Assembly: GCF_041916975.1 (NCBI RefSeq)
Contig: NZ_JAYRYK010000001.1
Location: 186,001 to 250,000, forward strand
Length of the DNA: 64,000 nt
Origin: Sphingosinicella sp041916975
GTDB taxonomy: Bacteria; Pseudomonadota; Alphaproteobacteria; Sphingomonadales; Sphingomonadaceae
Reading direction: 5' to 3'
Below are positions 1 to 10,978 of the stretch, one piece after another; position 1 is the stretch's first letter; every line of letters begins with the position of its first letter. A program made the position numbers and the translations under genes. The notes below the pieces were generated by a model. It was not told where the DNA came from. It saw only the letters and a list, made by a program, of their open reading frames with translations, and searched no databases.

Positions 1-888
1 CGCAAGCCGGACTGGCTGCGCGTGAAAGCGCCGACAAGCGTTGGCTTTGCGCAGACGCGCAAGCTGATGCGAAATCTTGGCCTCAATACGGTGTGCGAGG
101 AAGCCGCGTGCCCGAACATCGGCGAATGCTGGACCCAGAAGCACGCCACGGTGATGATTCTGGGCGACACGTGCACGCGCGCCTGCGCCTTCTGCAACGT
201 GAAGACGGGGATGCCGAACCCGGTCGATCCGTTGGAGCCGGAACACGTCGCTACCGCCGCGGCAGAGCTTGGCCTTGAGCACATCGTGATCACGAGCGTC
301 GATCGCGACGACCTTGCGGATGGCGGCGCGATGCAGTTCGTGCGCGTGATCGAGGCGATGCGCCGCCGCGCGCCGAACACCACGATCGAGATTCTGACGC
401 CGGACTTCCGCAACAAGGCGGACGAGGCGGTGAAGCGCATCGTCGATGCGCGGCCGGACGTCTACAACCATAACCTTGAAACCGTGCCGAGGCTCTATCC
501 GACGATCCGCCCCGGCGCGCGCTACTATCACTCGCTGCGCCTGCTTGAACGCGTGAAGACGCTCGACCCGACGATCTTCACCAAGTCCGGCCTGATGGTC
601 GGCCTTGGTGAGGAGCGGCTGGAGATCCATCAGGTGATGGACGACATGCGCTCCGCCGACATCGATTTCCTCACCATCGGCCAGTATCTGCAGCCGACAC
701 CGCGTCATGCGAAGGTGATCGATTTCGTGACGCCGGACACGTTCAAGTCTTACGCATCGCTCGGCCGTGCAAAGGGTTTCGCGCTGGTCGCGGCTTCGCC
801 GCTCACGCGCTCGTCATACCACGCGGGCGACGACTTCGCGAAGCTCAAGGCCGCGCGCCTGGCGAAGCATCAACGCGCCGATGCCTGA
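1..888 (+). CDS. lipA: lipoyl synthase, 5' end missing
   Basis: Radical-SAM enzyme that inserts two sulfurs into octanoyl groups on lipoate-dependent enzymes. The frame is open from base 1 (RKPDWLRVK), which is already internal LipA sequence, so the true start lies upstream of the window; the GTG at 22 is not the start. Both cluster motifs are visible: the auxiliary cluster CEEAACPNIGEC and the radical-SAM CTRACAFC. The C-terminal part (MVGLGE, QYLQPTPRH) is also typical. The stop overlaps the next gene's ATG by eight bases, so the two are probably co-transcribed. Identification is secure. Confidence 0.97.
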   Translation, partial: RKPDWLRVKAPTSVGFAQTRKLMRNLGLNTVCEEAACPNIGECWTQKHATVMILGDTCTRACAFCNVKTGMPNPVDPLEPEHVATAAAELGLEHIVITSVDRDDLADGGAMQFVRVIEAMRRRAPNTTIEILTPDFRNKADEAVKRIVDARPDVYNHNLETVPRLYPTIRPGARYYHSLRLLERVKTLDPTIFTKSGLMVGLGEERLEIHQVMDDMRSADIDFLTIGQYLQPTPRHAKVIDFVTPDTFKSYASLGRAKGFALVAASPLTRSSYHAGDDFAKLKAARLAKHQRADA

Positions 889-1360
889 ACACCACGAGGT
901 TCGGGTTCTTCCGTACACGCCGGAGCAGCTCTTTGATCTCGTCGCCGATGTTGGCCGCTACGGCGAGTTTCTGCCGTGGGTCATCGCGACGCGCGTGAAA
1001 TCGCGCAGCGATACAGAGATGCTCGCCGACATGGTCGTGGGCTTCAAGGTGTTCCGCGAGACCTTCACCAGTCGCGTGGTGCTGGACAGGCCGCACCACA
1101 TCCACATTGATTATGTCTCGGGGCCGCTCAAGTTTCTCTACAACGATTGGCGCTTCAAGGCGGTGGGCGGCGGTACGGAAGTCGACTTCCACGTCGATTT
1201 CGCCTTCCGGCAATCGATCCTGAACACGCTCGCGGGCGCGTATTTCCACGAGGCTTTCCGCAAGATGGTGACGGCGTTCGAAACGCGCGCCGCCAAAGTC
1301 TATGCGGCAGCGGGCGCCTCTTCCGGGAGCAACAGTTCGAGCGCGCAGCGCACGGCCTGA
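881..1360 (+). CDS. COQ10/RatA-like ubiquinone-binding START-domain protein
   Basis: A protein of 159 residues of the polyketide cyclase/SRPBCC fold, COQ10/RatA branch, thought to bind ubiquinone and assist respiratory electron transfer. The N-terminus EHHEVRVLPYTPEQLFDLVADV and the later YVSGPLKFLYNDWRF stretch are characteristic. The ATG at 881 overlaps the lipA stop, which fixes the start better than an upstream in-frame codon at 767 lying inside lipA. Its last 61 bases overlap the convergent CinA-like gene. The E. coli homologue RatA was reported as a ribosome-association toxin, but in alphaproteobacteria the COQ10 role is more likely. Confidence 0.88.
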   Translation: MPEHHEVRVLPYTPEQLFDLVADVGRYGEFLPWVIATRVKSRSDTEMLADMVVGFKVFRETFTSRVVLDRPHHIHIDYVSGPLKFLYNDWRFKAVGGGTEVDFHVDFAFRQSILNTLAGAYFHEAFRKMVTAFETRAAKVYAAAGASSGSNSSSAQRTA

Positions 1361-1818
1361 AGGCGAATGCCGGTGCGGCCGATGTCGCCGAACTGCCTCA
1401 TGTCCGCCACCACGTCTTCCGGGTCCGCATCCCGGATTGCGCGGGCGAAGACAACGGTGCCGACAGGCTTCGATTCCGATCCACCATCCGGCCCGGCGAT
1501 GCCGGTGATCGCAACGGCAACGTCCGCATCGCTGTGCGCGAGAGCGCCCTGCGCCATCGCCCAAGCCGTCGCGATCGAAACCGCGCCGAAGGTTTCCAGC
1601 ACATCGCCATGTACGTCGAGCTGCGCCGTCTTGGCCTCATTTGAATAGGTAACGAAACCGCGCTCCAGCACAGCGGAGGAACCGGGAATCTCGGTAATCG
1701 CGCCGCAGACAAGGCCTCCGGTGCAGGATTCCGCAAGCACGACCTTGCGGCCTGCCGCCACGTTCAATTCCACCACGCGGCGCGCCAGCGCGATTATCTC
1801 GTCGTCGAACAATGTCAC
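1300..1818 (-). CDS. CinA-family nicotinamide-nucleotide amidohydrolase
   Basis: About 172 residues matching the stand-alone C-terminal domain of CinA (PncC type), which deamidates NMN to nicotinate mononucleotide in pyridine nucleotide salvage. Family motifs are clear: ESCTGG near the N-terminus, a YSNEAK segment, and ITGIAGPDGG followed by KPVGTV. The GTG start at 1818 overlaps the TGA of the upstream secreted-protein gene (GTGA), indicating translational coupling. The 3' end overlaps the convergent COQ10-like gene by 61 bases, with both proteins using that DNA for their C-termini. Function is by family. Confidence 0.9.
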   Translation of the reverse strand: MTLFDDEIIALARRVVELNVAAGRKVVLAESCTGGLVCGAITEIPGSSAVLERGFVTYSNEAKTAQLDVHGDVLETFGAVSIATAWAMAQGALAHSDADVAVAITGIAGPDGGSESKPVGTVVFARAIRDADPEDVVADMRQFGDIGRTGIRLQAVRCALELLLPEEAPAAA

Positions 1819-2342
1819 TCTTTTGCTCCCAGCGGGCAAAGTTGAGGGCCGGACGAGGACTTGCCGGCACCGATACGCATGAAGGCTGTGACGAGGCGCG
1901 CGATCTGCGCATCCTGCAGGGGCAGCAAGGCGTCCACGAGATCGTTGGCCATCGCACAATCGCTTGCCGACATGTCCTTGATAATCGCGCTCGCCGTCAC
2001 ACTCGCCACGAGCGGGCGCATGGCGTCGCTCTGCTTGCGCATTTCGTCCGCCACAGCCTTATCTTCCTGCTGGCCCAGGAAATGATCGAGCACTACTGGC
2101 CAAGCGGCGTCACCGCGCGCCTTGAAGCGCGTGCGGAGCTGCGGCTGAGCGGCGGCGATTGCCGGCGAAACGGCCGCGTGCCCGGTGCCGCACTGCTCCG
2201 CGACGATGGGCGCCACCGTGGCGAGCAAGAAATCGGAGAAGGCGAGGGCCTGCGCTTGGTTCATGCAGTCCTTACCGGTTTCGGCATGGGCGCTGGAAAA
2301 CGACAGGCTCGCTAGAGCCAGGATCAGGACTGGGCGTTTCAC
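1815..2342 (-). CDS. secreted hypothetical protein
   Basis: A protein of 175 residues with a clear Sec signal peptide (MKRPVLILALASLSFSSAHA, cleavage after AHA). The mature part is mostly helical and has cysteines near residues 26, 51, 128 and 169 that could form disulfides in the periplasm. I recognise no catalytic motif. It overlaps ispDF by four bases upstream and the CinA-like gene by four bases downstream, so it is the middle gene of a tight three-gene minus-strand unit. Real gene; function unknown. Confidence 0.8.
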   Translation of the reverse strand: MKRPVLILALASLSFSSAHAETGKDCMNQAQALAFSDFLLATVAPIVAEQCGTGHAAVSPAIAAAQPQLRTRFKARGDAAWPVVLDHFLGQQEDKAVADEMRKQSDAMRPLVASVTASAIIKDMSASDCAMANDLVDALLPLQDAQIARLVTAFMRIGAGKSSSGPQLCPLGAKE

Positions 2343-3502
2343 TTCATCTCCACCGTGCTGAGCCGAACCGAAGCTGTCGCCTGGGCCGCGATGCCTTCCC
2401 CGCGTCCCGTGAAGCCAAGCTTTTCCGTTGTGGTCGCCTTGATGCTAACCCCCTCTAAGGGCAGCCGCAACAGTCCGGCCACCCGCTGCCGCATGGCATC
2501 GCGGTGCGGGCCGACCTTCGGCGTTTCGCAGATCAGCGTGACATCTACGTGATCGATGATGCCGCCCCGCGCGAGGATGAGGTCGCAGGCGTGGGTGAGG
2601 AAAAGGTCCGATGGCGCGCCGCGCCATTTTGGGTCGCTCGGCGGAAAATGGTCTCCGATGTCGCCCATTGCTGCGGCACCGAGGAGGGCATCGGTCAGCG
2701 CATGAAGGCCGACGTCAGCGTCGCTGTGGCCGATGAGGCCATGGTCGTGGGGCACTTTCACGCCGCAGAGCCAGACATGGTCGCCGGGGCCGAAGCGATG
2801 CACGTCGAAGCCTTGGCCCACGCGGGTGACGAGGCCGGCGGTGAGGAGGGTTTCGGCGCGGACGAAATCGGCGGGGTAGGTGAGCTTGGCGAGGCGTTCG
2901 TCGCCTTCGACGAAGGCGACGCTGAGGCCGGCGGTGAGGGCTACGGCGACGTCGTCTGTGGCATCCGACCGAGACTGTGCGTGGGCGGTGCTTATGGCGG
3001 CGTAGCGAAACGCCTGCGGGGTCTGGACGCGCTTCAGGCGGCTGCGGTCCACCTCGCCGTCGGCGTGGGTTTCGCCGGTGCGCAGGCTGTCGACGACGGG
3101 GAGGGCGGGGACGGCACCGTCGTTTTCGGCGAGCGCCTCCAGCAGCCGGTCGATGACGTCATGCGGGAGCAGGGGGCGGGCGGCGTCGTGGATCAGGACG
3201 AGGTCGGGTGGAAAGCCTGCGAGCGCCTCGAGGCCGCGGCGCACCGATTCTTGACGCGTCGCACCGCCGTGAACCGGCAGGACGTCGAGTCCTTGCGCGG
3301 CGTCGGCGAACACGGCGGCGTCTTCCGGATGGATGACAGCTACGACCTGGCCGATGCGCGGATGGCTCGCGAGCGCGGCAAGCGAGCGGCGGATCACCGG
3401 CTGGCCCGCCAGAGCCCTGTATTGTTTCGGCGCGCCTTCGCCCGCGCGGGAGCCTCTCCCGGCGGCAACGACGATGGCGGCGACCTTTGGCGCTTCGTTC
3501 AT
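2339..3502 (-). CDS. ispDF: bifunctional IspD/IspF of the MEP isoprenoid pathway
   Basis: A fused enzyme of 387 residues. The N-terminal 225 residues are 2-C-methyl-D-erythritol 4-phosphate cytidylyltransferase (nucleotide-binding VAAGRGSRAGEGAPKQY; HDAARPLL). The C-terminal 160 residues are 2-C-methyl-D-erythritol 2,4-cyclodiphosphate synthase (GQGFDVHRF with metal ligands D and H, IGHSDADVGLHALTDALLGA, and a C-terminal KATTTEKLGFTGRGEGI). The two activities are non-consecutive steps of the pathway; the fusion is common in alphaproteobacteria. Its first bases overlap nothing functional on the opposite strand, where dusB begins at 3589. Confidence 0.97.
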   Translation of the reverse strand: MNEAPKVAAIVVAAGRGSRAGEGAPKQYRALAGQPVIRRSLAALASHPRIGQVVAVIHPEDAAVFADAAQGLDVLPVHGGATRQESVRRGLEALAGFPPDLVLIHDAARPLLPHDVIDRLLEALAENDGAVPALPVVDSLRTGETHADGEVDRSRLKRVQTPQAFRYAAISTAHAQSRSDATDDVAVALTAGLSVAFVEGDERLAKLTYPADFVRAETLLTAGLVTRVGQGFDVHRFGPGDHVWLCGVKVPHDHGLIGHSDADVGLHALTDALLGAAAMGDIGDHFPPSDPKWRGAPSDLFLTHACDLILARGGIIDHVDVTLICETPKVGPHRDAMRQRVAGLLRLPLEGVSIKATTTEKLGFTGRGEGIAAQATASVRLSTVEMK

Positions 3503-3588
3503 GGCGCGCGGCTTTAGCGCAGGCTGTGCTTGCCGAACAGCCCTGCTTGGGTTATGCGCCGTGCCTTATTTTTGGGCAGCCGAAGACA

Positions 3589-4584
3589 GTGCCGAAACTG
3601 AAGCCAATCTCGATCGGACCGGTGAAGATCGACCAGCCGGTGATCCTGGCGCCGATGACCGGCGTCACCGATCTGCCGTTCCGCAAGGTCGTGAAGCGCT
3701 TCGGCGCGGGACTCACCGTCACCGAGATGATCGCGAGCCAGGCGATGGTGCGCGAAACGCGCCAGTCGCTGCAGAAAGCGGCGTGGGACCCGTCCGAAGA
3801 GCCGATCTCGATGCAGCTTGCAGGCTGCGAGCCCGGCATCATGGCGGAAGCGGCGAAACTGAACGCCGATCGCGGCGCGGCGATCATCGACATCAACATG
3901 GGCTGCCCGGTGAAGAAGATCGTGAACGGGCACGCCGGCTCCTCGCTGATGCGCGACCTGAAACTTGCCGCCTCGCTCATCGAGGCGACGGTGAAAGCGG
4001 TTGACCTGCCGGTGACGCTGAAAATGCGCATGGGCTGGGACCACGGCAGCCTGAACGCACCCGAACTCGCCCGCATCGCCGAGGACCTTGGCATCAAGAT
4101 GATCACGGTGCACGGCCGCACGCGCAACCAGATGTATTCGGGCAGCGCCGACTGGGCGTTCGTTCGGAACGTGAAAAACGCGGTTTCGCTGCCGGTCGTG
4201 GTGAACGGCGATATCTGTTCGATGGAAGACGCGCGCACGGCGCTCGAACAGTCCGGCGCGGACGCGGTGATGGTGGGGCGGGGGGCTTACGGCCGCCCGT
4301 GGCTGCTCGGCGAGGTGATGGCCGATCTCTGCGACCACCGCTTCAAGGCGCCAACGATCGAAGAGCAGTATCACCTGATCCTCGAACAGTATGAGATGAT
4401 GCTGGAGCTTTACGGCACCGACACCGGCGTCAACCTCGCGCGCAAGCATATCGGCTGGTACACCAAGGGAATGCACGGCTCGGCCGAGTTCCGGAACAGC
4501 GTCAACCAGGTCGGCGATCCCGCACAGGTGAAGGCGATGCTCCGCGAATTCTACGCGCCCTGGCTCGCCCGGGCGGCCGCCTGA
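3589..4584 (+). CDS. dusB: tRNA-dihydrouridine synthase (NifR3 family)
   Basis: FMN-dependent enzyme that reduces uridines in the tRNA D-loop. Key segments: APMTGVTDLPFR near the N-terminus, TEMIASQAM, the catalytic cysteine in NMGCPVKKI, HGRTRNQMYSG, VNGDI, and the FMN phosphate-binding VMVGRGAYGRPW. I chose the GTG at 3589 (331 residues, normal family length); an in-frame ATG at 3487 would lie inside the divergent ispDF gene and add 34 residues unlike the family. It heads the nifR3-ntrB-ntrC arrangement typical of alphaproteobacteria and lies one base before ntrB. Confidence 0.94.
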   Translation: MPKLKPISIGPVKIDQPVILAPMTGVTDLPFRKVVKRFGAGLTVTEMIASQAMVRETRQSLQKAAWDPSEEPISMQLAGCEPGIMAEAAKLNADRGAAIIDINMGCPVKKIVNGHAGSSLMRDLKLAASLIEATVKAVDLPVTLKMRMGWDHGSLNAPELARIAEDLGIKMITVHGRTRNQMYSGSADWAFVRNVKNAVSLPVVVNGDICSMEDARTALEQSGADAVMVGRGAYGRPWLLGEVMADLCDHRFKAPTIEEQYHLILEQYEMMLELYGTDTGVNLARKHIGWYTKGMHGSAEFRNSVNQVGDPAQVKAMLREFYAPWLARAAA

Positions 4585-4585
4585 T

Positions 4586-5673
4586 ATGGCCACTGTGCCT
4601 GCGGTTCCATTGGTGCCGCCGCCAAGCGCCGACGACCTGATCGCAAGCCTTCCGATCCCGATTGTTCTTATCGACGCGAACGGTGCGCCTTCGCGCATGA
4701 ACACTGCCGCCGAGGACATGTTCAATCTCAGCGAGCCCGCGCTCGTCGATCGCGGTTGGGGCGCGATCTTTCCCGAGGACAGCGCAGTGCGTGCTGTACT
4801 GTTCGAAGCTGTCGTCACCGGCGGCGAATTCGCGGCCTACGACCTTGAGATCGCGTTCATCGGCGGGCGGCGTATCACCGCCGACCTGCTGGTCTCGCCC
4901 GTGCCGGATTCTCCCGGCTGGTCGACGCTGGTGTTCCAGCGTCGTGCCGCCGCGACAATGGTCAACCGTCAGCGCGAACAGGTCGGCGCGGCGAAGACTG
5001 CCGTGGGCGTGGCGGCAATGCTGGCGCACGAGATCAAGAACCCGCTTTCGGGAATTCGCGGCGCCGCGCAGCTTCTGGCGCAGGACGGCGACCCCGAACT
5101 CACCGATCTCATTTGTACCGAGGTCGATCGCATCAGCACGCTGATCGACTCGATGGAGGAATTCACCGATACGCGGCCGCTGAAACGGCAGCCGGAAAAC
5201 ATCCACCTGATCCTTGGCCATGTCCGCCGCCTCGCCGAGCACGGCTTCGCGCGCGATGTGGAATTCGAGGAGGAGTATGACCCCTCACTGCCGGACGTGG
5301 ACGGCGACCGCGACGCGCTCATTCAGATTTTCGTCAATCTCGTGAAGAACGCGAGCGAAGCAACCGGAAACAAAGGCAAGATACGCCTGCGCAGCGCCTA
5401 TCGGCACGGCCTGAAGGTCGCGGTGAAGGGTTCGAAACGGCGCATGTCCGTGCCCATTGAGGTCTGCGTGATCGACGACGGCCCCGGCGCCCCCGCCGAC
5501 GTCGCCGAGCACCTGTTCGACCCCTTCGTCTCGACCAAGCCGGGCGGCACGGGACTGGGCCTCGCGCTCGTCGCCAAGCTCGTCGGCGACCATGGCGGCC
5601 TCATCGAGTACGACCGGCAGAACCATCCGCCGCGCACGATCTTCCGCGTGCTGCTGCCGACGGCGGGCAGCCT

Positions 5674-5677
<4 letters not shown>
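4586..5677 (+). CDS. ntrB: nitrogen regulation sensor kinase NtrB
   Basis: Cytosolic histidine kinase of 363 residues that phosphorylates or dephosphorylates NtrC according to nitrogen status, normally through PII. There is no membrane segment. A PAS-like sensor domain covers roughly residues 20-120, the dimerisation/phosphoacceptor box is LAHEIKNPLSG with H148, and the ATPase domain has the N box (NLVKNASEA), a D-box (DDGPGAP) and a G-box (GGTGLGLALV). It starts one base after dusB and ends with a four-base overlap into ntrC, so the three are translated together. Confidence 0.95.
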
Positions 5678-7143
<1,466 letters not shown>

Positions 7144-7222
7144 TTTCAGGTTCGGGCCGTTACCGGGCTGCAGCAACTGTGTATTTGCGGCAACAGGCAA
7201 AGTGGTTAAGCTGCACTCGAAC

Positions 7223-9493
7223 ATGTCCGTGACTGCACCCCTCAAGCCCGTATCGCCGCAGCGCAGGCTGCGCCGTCGCATCAGCCGCTGGGTCTCGCGC
7301 GTCGAACTCTATCCGCGGCTAGAGATCGCGCTGGGGCTCATCGCGGTCGCCGTGGGCTGTGCGAGCTATTTCGCGCTTACCGATACCTTCTTCACCGCCG
7401 CGAACACGCCTTCGGGGCGGACGATCCTGCTGGTCGCGAACCTCGTGCCGCTGATGGCGCTGCTCGTGCTGATCGGCCGTCGCTTCGTGATCCTGCGCGT
7501 CAATCGGCGGCGCGGACTGGCCGGCGCGCGTATGCACGTGCGCATGGTGGCGCTGTTCTCGGCGATCGCGGCGGTTCCGACGCTGCTCGTCGTGGTGTTC
7601 GCCTCGCTGCTTTTCCAGTTCGGCACGCAGTTCTGGTTTTCGGACAACGCCCGCACCGTCCTTGAGAACGCCGAGCAGGTCGCGCACTCCTATGTCGCCG
7701 AAAACCGCCAACGCATCGTGGCGGACATCGAGGCGATGGGCACCGACGTCTACGAATATGCGAACAGCTACGGCGTCGATTCCGCCGGTTTTGCCGATGG
7801 CCTCGCGTTTCAGGTCGCGGCCCGCAACCTGACCGAGGCGAGCGTCTTCACGCTGAACGGCGAGGATTATCACATCTACGCATCGGTCGGCATGAGCGGC
7901 GCGCCGCTTGAGCAGCGCATCCTGCCGACGGACATCGCGCGGGCGCGATCGGGCCGGGCAAGCGTGCTCGCGACCGCTTCGGACCGCGTGGAGGCGATCG
8001 TCCGCATCGATCCGCTGCTCGAACGCTACGTGTATGTCAGCCGCAAGGTCGATCCCGCCGTGCTCCAGTCTGCGCAGCGGGCGGAAGGCGCGATGAACGA
8101 GTATGACGCGCTGCTCGCGCGCTCGAAGAGCCTGCAGTGGCAGTTCAACCTCGCGCTGTTCGTGATCGCGTTGCTGATCCTTGCCGCCGCGATCCTTTCG
8201 GCGTTGTGGCTCGCGAACCGGCTGGTGGCCCCGATAGGCAGGCTCGTGCGGGCCGCCGAGAAGGTGGGGGCAGGCGACCTTGCCGCGCGTGTGCCCGTGC
8301 GCAACAGCCCGGACGAGGTCGGCACGCTCGCGCGCACCTTCAACCGAATGACGCGCCAGCTCCAGGCGCAGACGAGCGCTCTTGTCACCGCGAACGAACA
8401 GCTCGATGCGCGACGGCAGTTTACCGAGGCGGTGCTCTCCAGCGTCTCGGCAGGCGTGATCTCTATCAATGAAGAGGGGCATATCCGCCTCGTCAGCCAT
8501 TCTGCCGCGGACCTCCTCGAAATCACCGAAGAGGCGCTTGGTGGCATGACCATCGAAGAGGCAGTGCCCGAGTTTTCGGCGCTTCTGGAAGAGACGCGCG
8601 CCTCCGGGCAGGCATCCGGGCAGGTGCGTATCGCGCGCGGCAACGACGTGCAGACACTGCTCGTGCGCATGGGTGGGGTTTCAAGCGGCAGCCAGGGCTA
8701 TGTGATCACCTTCGACGACATCACGCAGCAACTCGCCGACCAGCGCCGCGCGGCGTGGGCGGACGTGGCGCGGCGCATCGCGCACGAGATCAAGAACCCG
8801 CTGACGCCGATCCAGCTCTCCGCCGAGCGCCTGCAACGCCGCTACGGCAACAAGATCGAAGAGGGGGCGGATACGTTCCGCAGCCTCACCGAGACGATCG
8901 TGCGGCAGGTGGGCGACCTTCGCCAGATGGTGGACGAATTCTCGTCCTTCGCGCGGATGCCGAAGCCCGTGTTCAGGCCGGAATCGTTCCTCGACATCGC
9001 GCGGCAGGCGATCTTTCTGCAGGAGGTCGCGCACAGCGATTTCGATTACGAGATGGATGTCGCTTCGGAGCTGCCGGCGTTCATCTGCGACCGGCGCCAG
9101 ATCGCGCAGGCGCTCACGAACCTCCTGAAGAACGCGGCCGAATCCGTCACCGCGCGCTGCAAGGACGGCGATGTGCAGGGGCGCATCGCGCTCACTGCCC
9201 GCTTTGCCGAACCGGATACGCTGGTGGTGACGGTGACCGACAACGGCATCGGCCTGCCCGCAAACCAGCGCGACCGGCTGACCGAACCCTATGTGACGAC
9301 GCGCGTGAAGGGCACGGGCCTTGGCCTCGCGATCGTCAAGAAGATCGTGGAAGAGCACGATGGCGTGCTCGATCTGCGCGATGTGGAAGGCGGCGGCGCC
9401 TCCGCCGTGATGAGTTTCGATCTGGCTGCCTTGCAGGCCCATATCACGCAAGAGCCGGGCGTTCCGGAAAAAGTCGCAGTTCAGCAAAGGTAG
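7223..9493 (+). CDS. ntrY: membrane sensor histidine kinase NtrY
   Basis: Inner-membrane kinase of 756 residues partnering NtrX. Three N-terminal membrane helices, an extracytoplasmic region, and a fourth helix (about residues 305-330) lead into HAMP, PAS and kinase domains. The phosphoacceptor box is RRIAHEIKNPLTP, the N box NLLKNAAES, the D box DNGIGLP and the G box GTGLGLAIVKK. The ATG at 7223 is chosen because an upstream in-frame codon at 7094 would overlap the ntrC coding end and add residues unlike the family; no strong ribosome site marks either. NtrYX has been linked to nitrogen, redox and envelope control in alphaproteobacteria. Confidence 0.94.
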   Translation: MSVTAPLKPVSPQRRLRRRISRWVSRVELYPRLEIALGLIAVAVGCASYFALTDTFFTAANTPSGRTILLVANLVPLMALLVLIGRRFVILRVNRRRGLAGARMHVRMVALFSAIAAVPTLLVVVFASLLFQFGTQFWFSDNARTVLENAEQVAHSYVAENRQRIVADIEAMGTDVYEYANSYGVDSAGFADGLAFQVAARNLTEASVFTLNGEDYHIYASVGMSGAPLEQRILPTDIARARSGRASVLATASDRVEAIVRIDPLLERYVYVSRKVDPAVLQSAQRAEGAMNEYDALLARSKSLQWQFNLALFVIALLILAAAILSALWLANRLVAPIGRLVRAAEKVGAGDLAARVPVRNSPDEVGTLARTFNRMTRQLQAQTSALVTANEQLDARRQFTEAVLSSVSAGVISINEEGHIRLVSHSAADLLEITEEALGGMTIEEAVPEFSALLEETRASGQASGQVRIARGNDVQTLLVRMGGVSSGSQGYVITFDDITQQLADQRRAAWADVARRIAHEIKNPLTPIQLSAERLQRRYGNKIEEGADTFRSLTETIVRQVGDLRQMVDEFSSFARMPKPVFRPESFLDIARQAIFLQEVAHSDFDYEMDVASELPAFICDRRQIAQALTNLLKNAAESVTARCKDGDVQGRIALTARFAEPDTLVVTVTDNGIGLPANQRDRLTEPYVTTRVKGTGLGLAIVKKIVEEHDGVLDLRDVEGGGASAVMSFDLAALQAHITQEPGVPEKVAVQQR

Positions 9494-9497
9494 ATGT

Positions 9498-10901
9498 GTG
9501 GCGCTTGATATTCTGATCATCGACGATGAAGCCGATATCCGGGAACTGATCGCAGGTGTCCTCGACGACGAGGGCTATGAAACGCGCACGGCGGGCGACA
9601 GCGACAGCGCGCTTGCGGCGCTGAGCGAGCGCCTGCCGAGCCTGCTCGTGCTCGATATCTGGCTGCAGGGATCGAAGCTTGACGGCATCGAGCTTCTGGA
9701 GGTCGTGAAGCAGCGCAATCCGGGGCTTCCGGTCATCATGATTTCGGGCCACGGCAACGTCGAGACGGCGGTCGCGGCGATCAAGCGCGGGGCTTACGAT
9801 TTCATCGAGAAGCCGTTTCAGGCGGACCAGCTGATCCACACAGTCGAGCGCGCGACCGAGGCCGAGCGGCTGCGCCGGGAAAATGAGGAGCTTCGTTCTC
9901 GCGCGGGCATCGAGGGCGAGATCACCGGCTCGTCCGCGATGATCAACGGCGTGCGGGCGACATTGAAGCGCGTCGCGGCCACCGGCAGCCGCGTGCTGAT
10001 CGATGGTCCTCCCGGCTCCGGCAAGGAAGTCGCCGCGCGCCTGCTCCACCAGTGGTCGCCGCGCGCGAATGGACCGTTCGTGGTCGTAGCGGCCGCGCGC
10101 CTCCACCCGGACCGCTTCGAGGAGGAACTCTTCGGCGTCGAGGAGGACGGCCAGCCCGTGCGCATCGGCCTCTTCGAGCAGGCGCACGGCGGCACCTTGT
10201 TCCTCGACGAGGTCGCCGACATGCCGCTCGCCACACAGGCGCGCATCCTGCGCGTACTCACAGAGCAGATGTTCCAGCGCGTCGGCGGTGCGCGCAGCGT
10301 GAAGGTCGACGTGCGCGTCGTCAGCAGCACCTCGCGCGATCTCGCCGGGGAAATCGCCGCGGGGCGCTTCCGCGAAGACCTGTTCTACCGCCTCAGCGTC
10401 GTGCCCGTGCATCTGCCGCCGCTTTCCGAGCGCCGCGAGGATATCGGCGAGCTCGCCGAGTATTTCCTTGCAAAGCTCTCTGCGGAGCGCCGGATTCCGA
10501 CGCCCCGGCTCAGCGACGACGCGATGGCCGCGCTGCAGACCTACGACTGGCCGGGCAATGTCCGCCAGCTCCGGAACATCATCGAGCGCACGCTGATCCT
10601 GATGCCACCCGAGCGGGCGCAGCGCATCGAGGTGGACATGCTGCCATCGGAGATCATCGCCGAACCGGCGAAATTGATGCCGAACGAAGCCGTGCGTTCG
10701 ATCATGGGCACACCGCTGCGCGAGGCGCGCGAATCGTTCGAACGCGAGTATCTGCGCGTCCAGATTCGTCGTTTTTCGGGAAACATCTCAAGAACGGCGG
10801 TATTTATCGGCATGGAACGCTCGGCGCTGCACCGGAAGCTGAAGGCGCTTGGCCTCTCCGATCCCGGAAAAGCAGACGACGAAGTAAATTCCGACACTTG
10901 A
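9498..10901 (+). CDS. ntrX: NtrX-family response regulator lacking GAFTGA
   Basis: Response regulator of 467 residues with the NtrC architecture: receiver (IDDE at 8-11, phosphoacceptor D53), AAA+ domain (Walker A GPPGSGKE near 170-177; Walker B GTLFLDEVAD), and a Fis-type C-terminal helix-turn-helix (ISRTAVFIGMERSALHRKL). The segment between ELFG and the Walker B region is shortened and the GAFTGA loop is absent (ELFGVEEDGQPVRIG instead), so direct sigma-54 activation is doubtful. Starts with GTG four bases after ntrY. The assignment follows from position and family likeness. Confidence 0.94.
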   Translation: MALDILIIDDEADIRELIAGVLDDEGYETRTAGDSDSALAALSERLPSLLVLDIWLQGSKLDGIELLEVVKQRNPGLPVIMISGHGNVETAVAAIKRGAYDFIEKPFQADQLIHTVERATEAERLRRENEELRSRAGIEGEITGSSAMINGVRATLKRVAATGSRVLIDGPPGSGKEVAARLLHQWSPRANGPFVVVAAARLHPDRFEEELFGVEEDGQPVRIGLFEQAHGGTLFLDEVADMPLATQARILRVLTEQMFQRVGGARSVKVDVRVVSSTSRDLAGEIAAGRFREDLFYRLSVVPVHLPPLSERREDIGELAEYFLAKLSAERRIPTPRLSDDAMAALQTYDWPGNVRQLRNIIERTLILMPPERAQRIEVDMLPSEIIAEPAKLMPNEAVRSIMGTPLREARESFEREYLRVQIRRFSGNISRTAVFIGMERSALHRKLKALGLSDPGKADDEVNSDT

Positions 10902-10978
10902 CGGGAAGCCTCCGACCCCCAAATAGTGTGCCCGCGCCTACGGCAATCGGGCGCTGTGTAATTGAGGATTAGGGGGAC

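Noticed and set aside
3514..4818. A 434-codon minus-strand open frame over dusB and ntrB
   Set aside because: Antisense to the nifR3-ntrB pair, which has full catalytic motifs.
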